Source of the DNA: JAHFDS01 sp964593795
GTDB lineage: Bacteria; Myxococcota_A; Polyangia; JAHFDS01
Assembly: GCA_964593795.1 (NCBI GenBank)
Contig: CAZQJC010000327.1
Coordinates: forward strand, 1-64,000
Length of the DNA: 64,000 nt
Direction: 5' to 3'
A program made the position numbers and the translations under genes. This document shows positions 52,458 through 62,930 of this stretch, one piece after another; position 1 is the stretch's first letter; each line of letters opens with the position of its first letter. The notes beneath the pieces were generated by a model. That model worked only from the letters and a program-made list of their open reading frames with translations. It ran no database searches and was not told the DNA's origin.

Positions 52458-52510
52458 CGGAAGGCCCGTAGCGGGGCCAATCCCGATCTGGGATGTGTCG
52501 CGCCGCGTAG

Positions 52511-55009
52511 ATGCCGAGCCAACGTCACCGGACCGGGAGTGGTCGCGGACCTGATCGTGGAGGGTTGCGATTCGGCGGGTGCCTCGGCGCGCTCGTCGCG
52601 CTCGCGCTGATCTCCGGCCCTCGGGGCACCGCCCATGCGGACGCGTCCGCACCCGACGGCGGAGCGCGGGACGCGGGCCCCAGGGACGCCGGCGCCGCCG
52701 ACGCGCCCGCGACGGACGCGGCCTCGCCGCCGCCCGACGCCGCGCCGCCCGACGCGGCGCCCGCCCCGCGCCCGGGCCACACGCGGCTCGAGGTCGAGCT
52801 CGTCGACGCCGTCACGGAGCGGCCGATCGAGGGAGCCGTGCTCGTGCTGTCGGGCCGCCACGCGAGCGAGGAGGCCGTCTCCGACGACGCCGGGCGCGCG
52901 CGCTTCGACGTGCCGTTCGGGCGATACATCCTCTTCGCCGATCCGAGCGCGCACCAGCCGGCGCGGCGGAGCCTCGTCCTCGAGACCGCCCTCGCGAGGG
53001 TGCGCCTCCCGCTCGCGGCGCGCACCGCGCGCGAGGACGTGATCGCGGTGACCGAGCGACTCGATCCGCCGACGCCCCTCCAGCGCGAGGTCGCGCGCGA
53101 CCAGCTCCGCTACGCGCCCGGCTCCGGCGGCGATCCGCTGCGCGTCATCCAGAGCCTGCCGGGCGTGGCGCGCGTGCCCTTCGGCGGCGGCGCGCTCCTC
53201 CTGCGGGGCACCTCCCCGCGTGACTCGCGGGCGCTCGTCGACGGCCTCGAGGTGCCGCAGCTCTTCCACTTCGGCGCGCTCGTGGCCACGTTCCAGCCGG
53301 CGTTCATCGAGCGCGTGGACCTCTGGCCCGGCGGCTTCGACGCGCAGAACGGCCGGGCGCTCGGGGGCCTCGTCGCCGTGACGACGCGCGCGCCCAGGAA
53401 GGACCGCCTCTCCGGCGCCGTCGACGTCTCGCTCATCGACGCGACCGCGCTCGCCGAGGGCCCCCTCGGTGAGGGCGCCTTCGCGATCGGGATCCGCCGC
53501 AGCTACGTCGACGCCTTCCTGTCGGCGGTGTTGCCGAGCGGACGCGACTTCGACCTCGTCGTCGCGCCGCGCTACTACGACTACCAGGCCCGCTACGAGC
53601 GCGCGCTCGATCACGGCGTCTTGACGCTCACGGCCTTCGGCTCGGACGACCGCCTCGAGTTCCTGCGCCAGCAGCCGATCGGCTCGGACGACCTCTTCGA
53701 CGGGCGCTTCCTCAACCAGACCCTCTTCCATCGCCTGAGCGCGCGGCACCTCTGGCGCGGGCGCTCGGGCGCGCTCACCTCGCTCCTGGCCGTCGGCTTC
53801 GACCACCTCGAGCTCGAGCTCGGCCAGGTCACGACGCTCGAGCGGCGCGTCCCGATCACCTGGCGCGAGGACTACGCCTGGGCGATCGGCGATCGCCTGG
53901 AGATCCAGGCCGGCACCGACGTCGTCGTCGGGCCGTGGTGGTTCGAGTCGCGGCGGCCCCCCGCCCTGCGCCCCGGCGAGCTCTACGATCCGACCATGCC
54001 CGTGGAGGTGGTACCCGCCACGGGCGACGCGCTGTCGCTCTACGCGGGCGCCTCGCTGCGCGTACGCGCGCGCGTCACCGACTGGCTCGAGGTGCGGCCC
54101 GGCCTGCGCCTCGACTGGCTGCACCGCTCGGGCGAGCTCGTGTTCGACCCGCGCCTCGCCGTGCGCGAGCAGCTCTCCGACCGCGTCGCGCTCCGCCAGT
54201 ACCTCGGCATCTACCACCAGCCGCCGGCCGACGTGGAGCTCGACCGCACCTTCGGCAACCCACGGCTCGAGGCGTCGGCCGCGATCCAGTCGGGCCTCGG
54301 CGCGTCGGTGCTGCTCCATCCGGGCGTCTCGCTCGAGCTCGACACGTTCTACGACGAGCTCCTCGATCTGCCCGTGCCGAGCCAGCAGACCCCGGGCGGC
54401 TCCGCCGGCACCGGCAAGAACCGCGCGGGCGGCCTCGAGGCAGGCACGGCCGTGTTCACGCCGGTCGTCGGCCTGCAGGGCTACCAGCAGGGCAGCGGCG
54501 TCGGAAGGGCCGTGGGCGGCGAGCTGCTCCTGCGCGCCGAGTCCTCGCGCGGCTTCGGCTGGATCGCCTACACGCTCTCCGAGGCAGTGCGGCAGGCGGA
54601 CGCGTACGCGCCGGCGATGCCGTTCTCGTTCGATCAGACGCACATCCTCACCGTCCTCGGCAGCCACGAGCTCGGCCGCGGCTTCCGGCTCGGGGCGCGC
54701 TTCCGCTACGTCACGGGCAACCCTTACACCAAGGTCGAGCGCGCGTGGCTCGACGCCGACCAGCTGCGCTACGTGCCCATCGCCGGCCCGACGAACGCCG
54801 AGCGCCTCTCGGACTTCCACGCCCTCGACGTGCGGCTCGACAAGCAATGGCGCTTCGCGCGGTGGCAGCTCGACGCGTACCTCGACGTGCAGAACGTCTA
54901 CGCGCACCAGAGCATCGAGGCCATCGTGTCGTCCTACGACTTCTCCCAGACCGCGCAGCTGCGCGGCCTGCCCATTCTGCCGTCCCTCGGCGTGCGAGGG
55001 ACCTTCTGA
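52511..55009 (+). CDS. TonB-dependent outer-membrane receptor with N-terminal carboxypeptidase-regulatory-like domain
   Basis: 832 residues. Signal peptide (GGCLGALVALALISGPRGTAHA, after a basic stretch), an unusual Ala/Asp/Pro-rich linker (about 45-88), a CarboxypepD_reg-like domain (about 92-170), the plug (about 180-300, with RVIQSLPGVARVPFGGGALLLRGTSPRDSRALVDGLEVP) and a beta-barrel ending in Phe (GVRGTF), as expected for outer-membrane insertion. Substrate unknown. Its stop codon overlaps the ATG of the downstream lipoprotein gene, so the pair probably works together. Confidence 0.88.
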   Translation: MPSQRHRTGSGRGPDRGGLRFGGCLGALVALALISGPRGTAHADASAPDGGARDAGPRDAGAADAPATDAASPPPDAAPPDAAPAPRPGHTRLEVELVDAVTERPIEGAVLVLSGRHASEEAVSDDAGRARFDVPFGRYILFADPSAHQPARRSLVLETALARVRLPLAARTAREDVIAVTERLDPPTPLQREVARDQLRYAPGSGGDPLRVIQSLPGVARVPFGGGALLLRGTSPRDSRALVDGLEVPQLFHFGALVATFQPAFIERVDLWPGGFDAQNGRALGGLVAVTTRAPRKDRLSGAVDVSLIDATALAEGPLGEGAFAIGIRRSYVDAFLSAVLPSGRDFDLVVAPRYYDYQARYERALDHGVLTLTAFGSDDRLEFLRQQPIGSDDLFDGRFLNQTLFHRLSARHLWRGRSGALTSLLAVGFDHLELELGQVTTLERRVPITWREDYAWAIGDRLEIQAGTDVVVGPWWFESRRPPALRPGELYDPTMPVEVVPATGDALSLYAGASLRVRARVTDWLEVRPGLRLDWLHRSGELVFDPRLAVREQLSDRVALRQYLGIYHQPPADVELDRTFGNPRLEASAAIQSGLGASVLLHPGVSLELDTFYDELLDLPVPSQQTPGGSAGTGKNRAGGLEAGTAVFTPVVGLQGYQQGSGVGRAVGGELLLRAESSRGFGWIAYTLSEAVRQADAYAPAMPFSFDQTHILTVLGSHELGRGFRLGARFRYVTGNPYTKVERAWLDADQLRYVPIAGPTNAERLSDFHALDVRLDKQWRFARWQLDAYLDVQNVYAHQSIEAIVSSYDFSQTAQLRGLPILPSLGVRGTF

Positions 55010-55878
55010 TGCATTTGCTCATGCGGATATGCGCATTTGTAATGATCGCGCTCGCGTGCACGGACTCGCTGCCCGAGGTCTCGCGCGTGGACAAGCTGCG
55101 CCTCCTGTCGGTGCGCATGGACCCGCCCGAGGTGGCCCCCGGCGAGATGGCGACCGTGGCACCTCTCGCGGTGGACCCCGGGCGCCGTCCGCTCACGTAC
55201 GCCTGGGTGGCGTGCGACCCTCGCCTGCCGCTCGAGGATCCGGCCGACTGCAAGGAGGTGCTCGGCGTCCCCCTCCTCGACAACGGCGACGGCCGCGCGG
55301 AGTTCTCGGTGGACGAGGTCCTCGCGACGTTCCGACGTCGGCCCGGCCCGGCCGCGCCAGATCCGGCGGCGGCGGCGGCGCTCGCGGGCGGCGGGCGCAT
55401 CGTCCTGCCGCTCGTGCTCAAGGTGCGCGCCGGGAACGACACGATCACGGCGGTCAAGCGCATCGTGTGGTCGCCGGGCGTGACGACGCGCAACAAGAAC
55501 CCGCAGGTCCTCTACGTGGTCGCGAGCCGCCAGCCGCTCGACGCGCAGATCGCGCGGCGCATCCCCGCGGGTCTGACGGTGCCCGTCGGCGTCGTGCAGC
55601 AGGGCCTCGACTTCGAGGTCTACGACCCCGACGGCGCGGGCCCCGAGGGGCCGCGGCCCGAGCGCCACCACGCGCACTGGTTCGCGACCGGCGGCACGTT
55701 CCTGCACGACGAGACCGTCTCGGGCCAGACCGAGGACGGCCCGCGCTCCGAGGAGAACGAGTGGACGGCGCCCGAGGAGGCCGGCACGGTGCGCCTGTGG
55801 GTCGTCGTCACCGACGGCCGCGGCGGCGAGACCTGGGAGGAGCGCCCGTTCGAGGTGCTGCCTCGCGCAGGTGGCTGA
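55009..55878 (+). CDS. lipoprotein paired with the TonB-dependent receptor
   Basis: 289 residues with a short lipoprotein signal peptide (MRICAFVMIALAC, cysteine near residue 17). The body is beta-rich (VAPGEMATVAPLAVDPGRRPLTYAWVACDP, TVRLWVVVTDGRGGETWEERPF), like immunoglobulin-type domains. The first 12 codons are unusually AT-rich for this genome. The ATG overlaps the receptor's stop (TGATG). A surface lipoprotein that could help the receptor bind ligand. Confidence 0.8.
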   Translation: MHLLMRICAFVMIALACTDSLPEVSRVDKLRLLSVRMDPPEVAPGEMATVAPLAVDPGRRPLTYAWVACDPRLPLEDPADCKEVLGVPLLDNGDGRAEFSVDEVLATFRRRPGPAAPDPAAAAALAGGGRIVLPLVLKVRAGNDTITAVKRIVWSPGVTTRNKNPQVLYVVASRQPLDAQIARRIPAGLTVPVGVVQQGLDFEVYDPDGAGPEGPRPERHHAHWFATGGTFLHDETVSGQTEDGPRSEENEWTAPEEAGTVRLWVVVTDGRGGETWEERPFEVLPRAGG

Positions 55879-55907
55879 CGGCGTTCGGCCGTCCCTCGTT
55901 CGGCGAC

Positions 55908-56086
55908 AGGGCGCCGCGAGCGCAGCGAGGCGTGCCGCCCGCAGGCTGTGCCGCACGACGACGCTGCGCGCCTTCGGCGCGACCGGCACAGGGACCCGCG
56001 GAGCGCGGAGTGGGAGCGACACAGCTCAGCCACGAGTTGCTCGAGGTGCGCATCGAAGCACCGGAGCCGACGCGCATCGATGTGGG
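55908..56086 (-). repeat. dispersed ~185-bp repeat, copy B
   Basis: Inverted relative to copy A at 49490-49674. Differences are scattered substitutions and a few short indels, while the CGCGCCGAAGGCGCG palindrome-like core and the AGCAACTCGTGGCTGAGCTG block (reading the repeat strand) are kept. It fills the space between the lipoprotein gene and the next small gene. Confidence 0.8.
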
Positions 56087-56115
56087 CTCGGACTAGTGCT
56101 AGATTCCGCGCTGTC

Positions 56116-56439
56116 GTGAAGAAGCGGGACGATCAGATGGCGCGGGTGTGCAACGTGCTCCTCGGCAGCGTCGGACGCGGCGCGCTCTGGAGCACCGGCG
56201 AGCCGAGCACCAAGGCGCTCTCGCTCCACAACTCGAGCGGCAAGGTGCTCTCGGGCGAGGAGCGCACGATGCTGCTCCTCGCGTGGGCGCTATGGGACGG
56301 CGGCGGGGGCCTGCGCGTCTCGGACCTGCTCAAGTCGCTCAAGCCCGAGCGGCTCGCGCTCGTCGGCTCGCTGCTCGGCGCGATGGCCGGCGGCGAGGCC
56401 GCCCTCGGCGGCTGGCTCGCGCAGCACGAGAAGAAGTAG
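56116..56439 (+). CDS. small helical protein, unknown
   Basis: 107 residues from GTG 56116 (ATG at 56137 is the alternative). TAGATT preceded by TGC ends 10 bases before the GTG. It contains RTMLLLAWALWDGGGGLRVSDLLKSLKPERLALVGSLL, a helical segment; soluble. Not recognised. Convergent with the DUF1015 gene. Confidence 0.65.
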   Translation: MKKRDDQMARVCNVLLGSVGRGALWSTGEPSTKALSLHNSSGKVLSGEERTMLLLAWALWDGGGGLRVSDLLKSLKPERLALVGSLLGAMAGGEAALGGWLAQHEKK

Positions 56440-56506
56440 CAGCGTCGGCGCCGGCCGGATCCGGAGCCCGGACGAGCACGAGCACGATTTCCGATGGCTG
56501 TTGAGC

Positions 56507-57721
56507 TCAGAACGTGTGGACGAAGAGGCCGCTGCGCAGCTTGGGCTCGAACCAGGTGCTCTTCGGCGGCATGAGCAGGCCCGCGTCCGAGACCGCGATG
56601 AGCTCGCCGATCTGCGTGGGGTGCAGGTGTAGCGCGAGCGAGAAGCCTTCCTTGTCGACGCGCCGCTCGAGCTCACGGGCCCCGCGGATGCCCCCCACGA
56701 AGTCGACGTTCCTGTCGCGGCGCGGGTCCGTGATGCCGAAGATCGGCGCGAGGAGCTGGTCCTGGCAGATCGACGCGTCGAGCGACGCCACCGGATCCTC
56801 GGCGTCGTAGCTGCCGCGCCGCACGGAGACCGAATGCCACCTTCCGCCGACGTAGGCGGAGAAGCGCTTGGGTGCATCGGGCGCGGGCTCGCGGGTCTCG
56901 CCGACGTCGAAGCGCCTCTTCAGCTCCGCGAGCAGCTCGTCGGGTGAGCGGTGCTGCGGGTCCTTGACCACGCGGTTGTACGCGAGGATCTGCATCTGAT
57001 CGTGCGGGAAGATGACGGCGAGGAACGCGTCGTGCTCTCCCGGCTGCCCACGCCGGCCCGCGTGCACGCGCGACGCCGCGGCGCTCCGGTGGTGGCCATC
57101 GGCCACGTAGAGCGTGGGCACGGGCGCAAACGCCGCCGAGAGCGCGGCCGAGCGCGCGGCGTCCACGACCCACAGCGTGTGGCGCACGGCGTCCGGCGTC
57201 TCGAAGTCGTACGTGGGCGCCTGCCGCTCGACCTCGGCGCAGGCGGCGTCGATCTCCGCCTTGGCGCGGTACGTCAGGAACACCGGCTCGTCGTGCGCGC
57301 CGAGGACGTCGATGTGGTGCGTGCGGTCGTCCTCCTTGTCCGCGCGCGTCTTCTCGTGCTTCTTGATGACGTCGCGGTCGTACTCGTCGACGGTCACGCA
57401 GCCGACGAGGCCCACCTGCCGGTGCGCGCCCATCTTCTGCGCGTAGAGATAGAGGTGCGGCTCCGCGTCGCGCACGAGCGTGCCACGGGCCTCGAACGCG
57501 GCGAGGTTCTCGCGGGCCTTGTCGTACACCGCGGCCGAGTGCTCGTCGGTGCCGTGCGGTAGGTCGATCTCCGCGCGCGAGACGTGGAGGAAGCTCTCGG
57601 CGTTTCCCGCGGCGAGCTGCCTCGCCTCCTCCGTGTTGATCACGTCGTAGGGCGGGCTCGCGACGGAGGGGGCGAGCGAGACCGGGGGCCGCAGGGCACA
57701 AAAGGGGCGGACGGTGGCCAT
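56507..57721 (-). CDS. DUF1015-family protein
   Basis: 404 residues, the usual length. PPYDVINTEEAR near the N-terminus, HVSRAEIDLP, LYVADGHHRSAAASR near the middle and AGLLMPPKSTWFEPKLRSGLF at the C-terminus are family signatures. Family members are soluble; I recall some being reported as ATP-dependent serine kinases, but I cannot verify that here. Followed after 27 bases (upstream on the map) by yhhQ on the same strand. Confidence 0.88.
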   Translation of the reverse strand: MATVRPFCALRPPVSLAPSVASPPYDVINTEEARQLAAGNAESFLHVSRAEIDLPHGTDEHSAAVYDKARENLAAFEARGTLVRDAEPHLYLYAQKMGAHRQVGLVGCVTVDEYDRDVIKKHEKTRADKEDDRTHHIDVLGAHDEPVFLTYRAKAEIDAACAEVERQAPTYDFETPDAVRHTLWVVDAARSAALSAAFAPVPTLYVADGHHRSAAASRVHAGRRGQPGEHDAFLAVIFPHDQMQILAYNRVVKDPQHRSPDELLAELKRRFDVGETREPAPDAPKRFSAYVGGRWHSVSVRRGSYDAEDPVASLDASICQDQLLAPIFGITDPRRDRNVDFVGGIRGARELERRVDKEGFSLALHLHPTQIGELIAVSDAGLLMPPKSTWFEPKLRSGLFVHTF

Positions 57722-57747
57722 GAGCGAACCCTAACCGAAGCGACAGC

Positions 57748-58425
57748 CTACGTGTCGAGGGAGAACGGCGTGAAGTTCGTGTCGCGGTCGTAGTGGTCCT
57801 CCTCTTCCACGCGCTTTAGGAAGCGCACGACCACGTAGGTGAGCGGCGTCGCGACGACCTCCCAGCCGACCTTGATGCAGTAGTTCGCGAGCATGACCTT
57901 GGCGAGCATCGCGTTGTCCCACCGGCCGTAGAAGGCCAGGGGATAGAAGATGAGCGTGTCGATGCACTCGCCCGCGATGGTCGAGCCGATCGTGCGCAGC
58001 CACAGGAAGCGCCCGTCGGTCTTGACCTTGAGCTTGGCCAGCGTGAACGAGTTGGCGAACTCGCCGCACCAGTAGGCGATGAGCGACGAGCCGGCGATGC
58101 GCCAGGTCGAGCCGAACGCGGCCGCGATGGTCTCCTGGCCGGTCCAGCCGGGCGCGGGCGGCAGGGCCACGATGACGGCGCTCATCGCCGACGCGAACGC
58201 GAGCGCGGCGAAGCCCGCCCACACGACGCGCCGTGAGTGCGCGTAGCCGTAGACCTCGGTCAGGACGTCGCCGAACAGGTAGCTGATCGGGAAGAAGAGG
58301 TTGCCGGCGCCGAACGTGAAGCCGCCGACCTCGGTGATCTTGCTGACGCCGATCAGGTTCGCGCACAGGAGCGTGCACACGAACGCGGCCATGATGAGGT
58401 CGTAGTAGCGGTACTGGCGGGTCAT
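57748..58425 (-). CDS. yhhQ: queuosine precursor transporter (YhhQ/VUT-1 family)
   Basis: 225 residues, about six membrane segments. NLIGVSKITEVGGFTFGAGNLFFPISYLFGDVLTEVYGY and WCGEFANSFTLAKLKVKTDGR...RTIGSTIAGECIDTLIFYPLAF are the conserved family regions. It imports preQ0/preQ1 for tRNA queuosine synthesis in other bacteria. The ATG is 16 bases downstream of the BrkB-type gene's end, so the two may share a transcript. Confidence 0.92.
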   Translation of the reverse strand: MTRQYRYYDLIMAAFVCTLLCANLIGVSKITEVGGFTFGAGNLFFPISYLFGDVLTEVYGYAHSRRVVWAGFAALAFASAMSAVIVALPPAPGWTGQETIAAAFGSTWRIAGSSLIAYWCGEFANSFTLAKLKVKTDGRFLWLRTIGSTIAGECIDTLIFYPLAFYGRWDNAMLAKVMLANYCIKVGWEVVATPLTYVVVRFLKRVEEEDHYDRDTNFTPFSLDT

Positions 58426-58441
58426 GAGGTCGGGCGCGGGA

Positions 58442-59896
58442 TCAGGCGACGGGCTCGTCGGGCGGGGCGTCCGTCGCACCGGCGGCGGCGGCGGCGACGG
58501 CGGGCGCGTCTGCGGCGGCCCCCTCGGCCCCTTCCTCGTGGCCCGCGAGCTCGGCCATCATGCGCGCCTGCTCCTCGGCCGCGGCGCGCTCGATCGCGCG
58601 GGCCACCGAGCCGGGGGCCTCGAGCATGTCGGCCAGCGTCAGCGCGCCGAGGCGCTGGCTGCGCCAGCCGTCGAGCTCGGTCACGAGCGCGTCGAACTTG
58701 GGCGAGCGCAGGGGCGCGCCGTCCGTGAGCGCGAGCGTCGGCATGATGTCCCCGAGGAGGATCCGCTCCGGCGGCCGCGCCGGCACGTAGCCCGGCGAGT
58801 CGCCCGGGATCTCGAGCGCGAGCTTGCGCGCGATGAGGTTCTTCATGATGCGATCGATGGCCTCCTCCGGGAGCTGGAAGAGCAGTGCCAGGTCGCGCCG
58901 CTTGGCCGCGCCGCCGCCGTCGCGGTGCACGGTCGCGCAGGTCAGGAGGACGCGCGAGGCGAGCACGGTGCGCTCCTGGCGCCCCTGCGACCGCTCGAGC
59001 TGCATCGCGAGCTCGAGCGCCGCGAGGTTCTGCGCGGCGTAGGCGATCTCGCAGCCGAACAGCACGACCAGCCACGCGAGGTAGATCCAGAGGAAGAGGA
59101 GCGGCAGCAGGCCGACGGCGCCGTAGATGCCCTGCTGCTTGACGAGCGCGACCTTGACGTAGGTGGCGAAGCCGATCTTGGCGAACTCGAAGACGAGCGC
59201 CGCGAGGCCCCCACCGAGGAACGCCGCGCTCCAGCGCACGCGCGCCACGGGGAGGAACTTGTACATGCCCGTCAGGCCGAGCCACGACACGAGGAAGGGC
59301 CCCATGAAGTGAAGGCCCTTGAGCTCGGAGGGGATCTTGGCGCTCATCCCGAGCGACGCGCCGACGAGCACGGGCATGAGCGTCGCGAGCGCGTAGAACA
59401 CCATGAACTTCTGCAGGAGCGAGCGCTTCTGGCCGGTCCGCCAGATCTCGTTGAAGACCTCCTCGACCAGCTTGAAGAGCGAGAAGCCGAGGTAGGCCGT
59501 GATGATGAGGCCGAACGATCCGAGCGCGCCGCCGGAGATCTTCTGCGTGAAGCCGACGAGCGTCGCGGAGAAGTCCTGCGGCATCCCCGGGAAGATCGCG
59601 GTGATCTTGTCGACGATGAGGTCCTTCTCGTTGTTCTGGGAGAAGGCGTTCAGGCCCACGAACGCGACGGTCAGGAGCGGGACCAGCGACAGGATGCTCT
59701 GGAAGGCGAGCGCCTGGCCGAGCTTGAGGCAGCGGTCCTCGATGAACTGCCGGCCGAGCTGCAGGAAGAGGCGCCCCCAGTAGGCGATCGCCTTGTGCCT
59801 GCGCAGGCGGTTGATGCTCGACACCCGCACGTCCTTGGGAGCGTGCCCACCGTCCCCTCCGCCCGCGCTCCAGCCCTGGCCGTTCGAGGTCGCCAT
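58442..59896 (-). CDS. YihY/BrkB-family inner-membrane protein with extra C-terminal winged-helix region
   Basis: 484 residues. Six hydrophobic segments in the first 300 residues with family elements LKLGQALAFQSILSLVPLLTVAF, GSFGLIITAYLGFSLF and QQGIYGAVGLLPLLFLWIYLAW. After about 310 a cytoplasmic region (KRRDLALLFQLPEEAIDRIMKNLIARKLAL) resembles a winged helix, then an Ala-rich acidic tail. Once misnamed ribonuclease BN; the function is unknown. Confidence 0.88.
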   Translation of the reverse strand: MATSNGQGWSAGGGDGGHAPKDVRVSSINRLRRHKAIAYWGRLFLQLGRQFIEDRCLKLGQALAFQSILSLVPLLTVAFVGLNAFSQNNEKDLIVDKITAIFPGMPQDFSATLVGFTQKISGGALGSFGLIITAYLGFSLFKLVEEVFNEIWRTGQKRSLLQKFMVFYALATLMPVLVGASLGMSAKIPSELKGLHFMGPFLVSWLGLTGMYKFLPVARVRWSAAFLGGGLAALVFEFAKIGFATYVKVALVKQQGIYGAVGLLPLLFLWIYLAWLVVLFGCEIAYAAQNLAALELAMQLERSQGRQERTVLASRVLLTCATVHRDGGGAAKRRDLALLFQLPEEAIDRIMKNLIARKLALEIPGDSPGYVPARPPERILLGDIMPTLALTDGAPLRSPKFDALVTELDGWRSQRLGALTLADMLEAPGSVARAIERAAAEEQARMMAELAGHEEGAEGAAADAPAVAAAAAGATDAPPDEPVA

Positions 59897-59988
59897 GCCG
59901 CCATTATGGGCCGAGTGGGCTTGCCGGTGTGGGGAACCTCACGAGGGACGGGTCAGGTGGTCAGGGGTGCTACAATTCGCCTCCCCGC

Positions 59989-61976
59989 ATGGCCGACGGA
60001 ATCGTCGTGCTCGTCAGCGACACCGAGGAGGCGGAGGCGGCACGCCGCCTGGCTGCGTCGGTCGGCCTGCGCGCGGCGGTCGAGGTCGTCGGCAAGGACG
60101 GCGCGACGGCGCTCGATCTCGTCGAGGCGCCGGGGCTACAGATCGCGGCGCTGACGCCGCGCCTGTCGCCGATCACGCGCGAGCTCATCGTGGCGCACGC
60201 GCGCTCGCGCGGGCTGCGCATCGTCGAGCTGCCGCGCCTCGAGGAGCCCGAGGCGGTCGCCGTGATCCTCGCGAGCCTCGGCGAGCCGCGCGTGCAGCCG
60301 CCCTTGCCGGCGCGCCTGCCGACGATGCCGCCGTGGCGCGCGCGCACGGAGATCCTGATGGCGGGCGCGGAGCCCGCAGTCGAGCCGGAGCACCCGCCGC
60401 AGGAGCTGCCCGCCCACCCGACGCGCACCGACGAACGGCCGCTCGTGGGGCGGGACTCGCGGCCCCCGGTGGCGAGGGACTCGCGGCCGCCGGGACGCGA
60501 CACGCGGCCGCCCGAGACCCGGCAGAGCGGGCACACGGTGGCGTTCGAGGCGCCGCGGCCGCTGGCGCAGCCCTCGCAGGAGCTGCGGCCCGAGGGCACG
60601 TTCGCGCGCGAGGTGCGGCGCACGATCGAGGAGATCGAGCACCGCCTGTTCCCCGAGAGCGTGCCCGGCTCGGCCGCACGGCACGATCCGGTGGACGACT
60701 TCGATCTCGAGGCCTTCGCGCTGCAGACGGTGCCGGGGATCGACCTGCGGCGCCTCGACGACGACGAGCCCACGCGCGTGCCGCCGCCCGATCGTCCGCG
60801 CCTCGCGCAGGCGGGGATCGAGCCGCCCACCGACGAGGAGCAGCGGCGGCGAAGGGGCATCCGCACGCCCACGGTGCCCGCGATGCTCGCGCCCCCGCCA
60901 CGCGTCACCGAGGCGCCCGCGGCGCTGCCGCCGCCGCCGGGGCGGCGCACCGATCCCGCGCCGGCGCAGGTGCCGGGCGGCCGCATCGAGGACCAGGATC
61001 TCGCGCTCGTGCTCGGCAGCCTCATCGCTCGCTCCGCGACGGGCGCGCTCGAGCTCGTGCGCCGCGGCGTCGAGAAGCGCGTCTTCTTCGAGGACGGCGA
61101 CATCGTGGGCGCGGCGTCGAACGCGCCGGGCGACGGCATCCTCGATCTCCTCGTGCGAGAAGGCGCGCTCGCCCCCTCGGACGCGGCCCGCGTGGCGGAG
61201 TCGGGCCGGAAGAGCGGGGCGCGCGACGAGGGCATGCTGCTGTCGCTCCTCCCCCTCCCGGCGAGCGAGCGGGCGCTCGCGCTCGCCCGGCGCGCCGAGT
61301 CCATCGTTTGCTCGCTCCTCGGCTGGACGCACGGCGAGCTCCGCTTCTCGGAGCGGGCGCCGCGCGCGGCGGAGCGCGTGCTCATGCCCCCCGCGCCGTG
61401 GCTGGTGCTCGAGGGCGTGCGCCGGCGCTACGGCCTCGACCGGCTGCTCCTGCTCCTGCCACCGGAGACGGAGCTGCAGCGGACCGGGGAGGCGGACGAC
61501 CTCCTGCATGCGCTCGAGCTCGGCGAGGACGAGCGGCGGCTGCTCGAGCACATCGGCGGCGGCGCCACGGTCGGCGACGCGCTCTCGCGCGGCGCGGCGC
61601 TCGGCGAGCTCGCGACGTTGCAGCTCCTCTGGGCGGCGATCGCGCTCGGCGCGCTGTCGGCGCACGCGCAGACGGCGGAGCAGTCGGCCGTGGCCCCCGA
61701 GGCGCTGCGCGAGGCGGTCCAGCGCAAGCGCGAGCTGTGCGAGGAGGGCGACTACTTCGAGCTCCTCGGCGCGCGGCGCACCGACTCCACGCACGAGCTG
61801 CGGCGCGCCTACGAGCGCGCGTGCGCGGCGTTCGCGCCCGAGCGCGTGCGGGACCCTGCCCTGCGCGAGGACCTCGTGACGATCCGGCGCATGCTCGACG
61901 AGGCCATGAGCGTCCTCGGTGACGAGGCGCTGCGCGCCGAGTACCGCGCGGCCCTCGCGCACCCGGAGCGGCTGCC

Positions 61977-61980
<4 letters not shown>
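59989..61980 (+). CDS. DUF4388 (PATAN)-type protein with C-terminal J-like domain
   Basis: 663 residues. An N-terminal receiver-like domain (about 1-100, IVVLVSDTEEAEAARRLAASVG), a long Pro/Arg-rich linker (about 105-320), a DUF4388/PATAN-like domain (about 340-440, ARSATGALELVRRGVEKRVFFEDGDIVGAASN) and a final DnaJ-like helical domain (about 580-655, DYFELLGARRTDSTHELRRAYERAC). This architecture is characteristic of deltaproteobacterial/myxobacterial signalling proteins. TACAAT preceded by TGC (59971-59976) ends 12 bases before the ATG. The stop overlaps the TTG of fmt. Confidence 0.82.
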
Positions 61981-62926
<946 letters not shown>

Positions 62927-62930
<4 letters not shown>

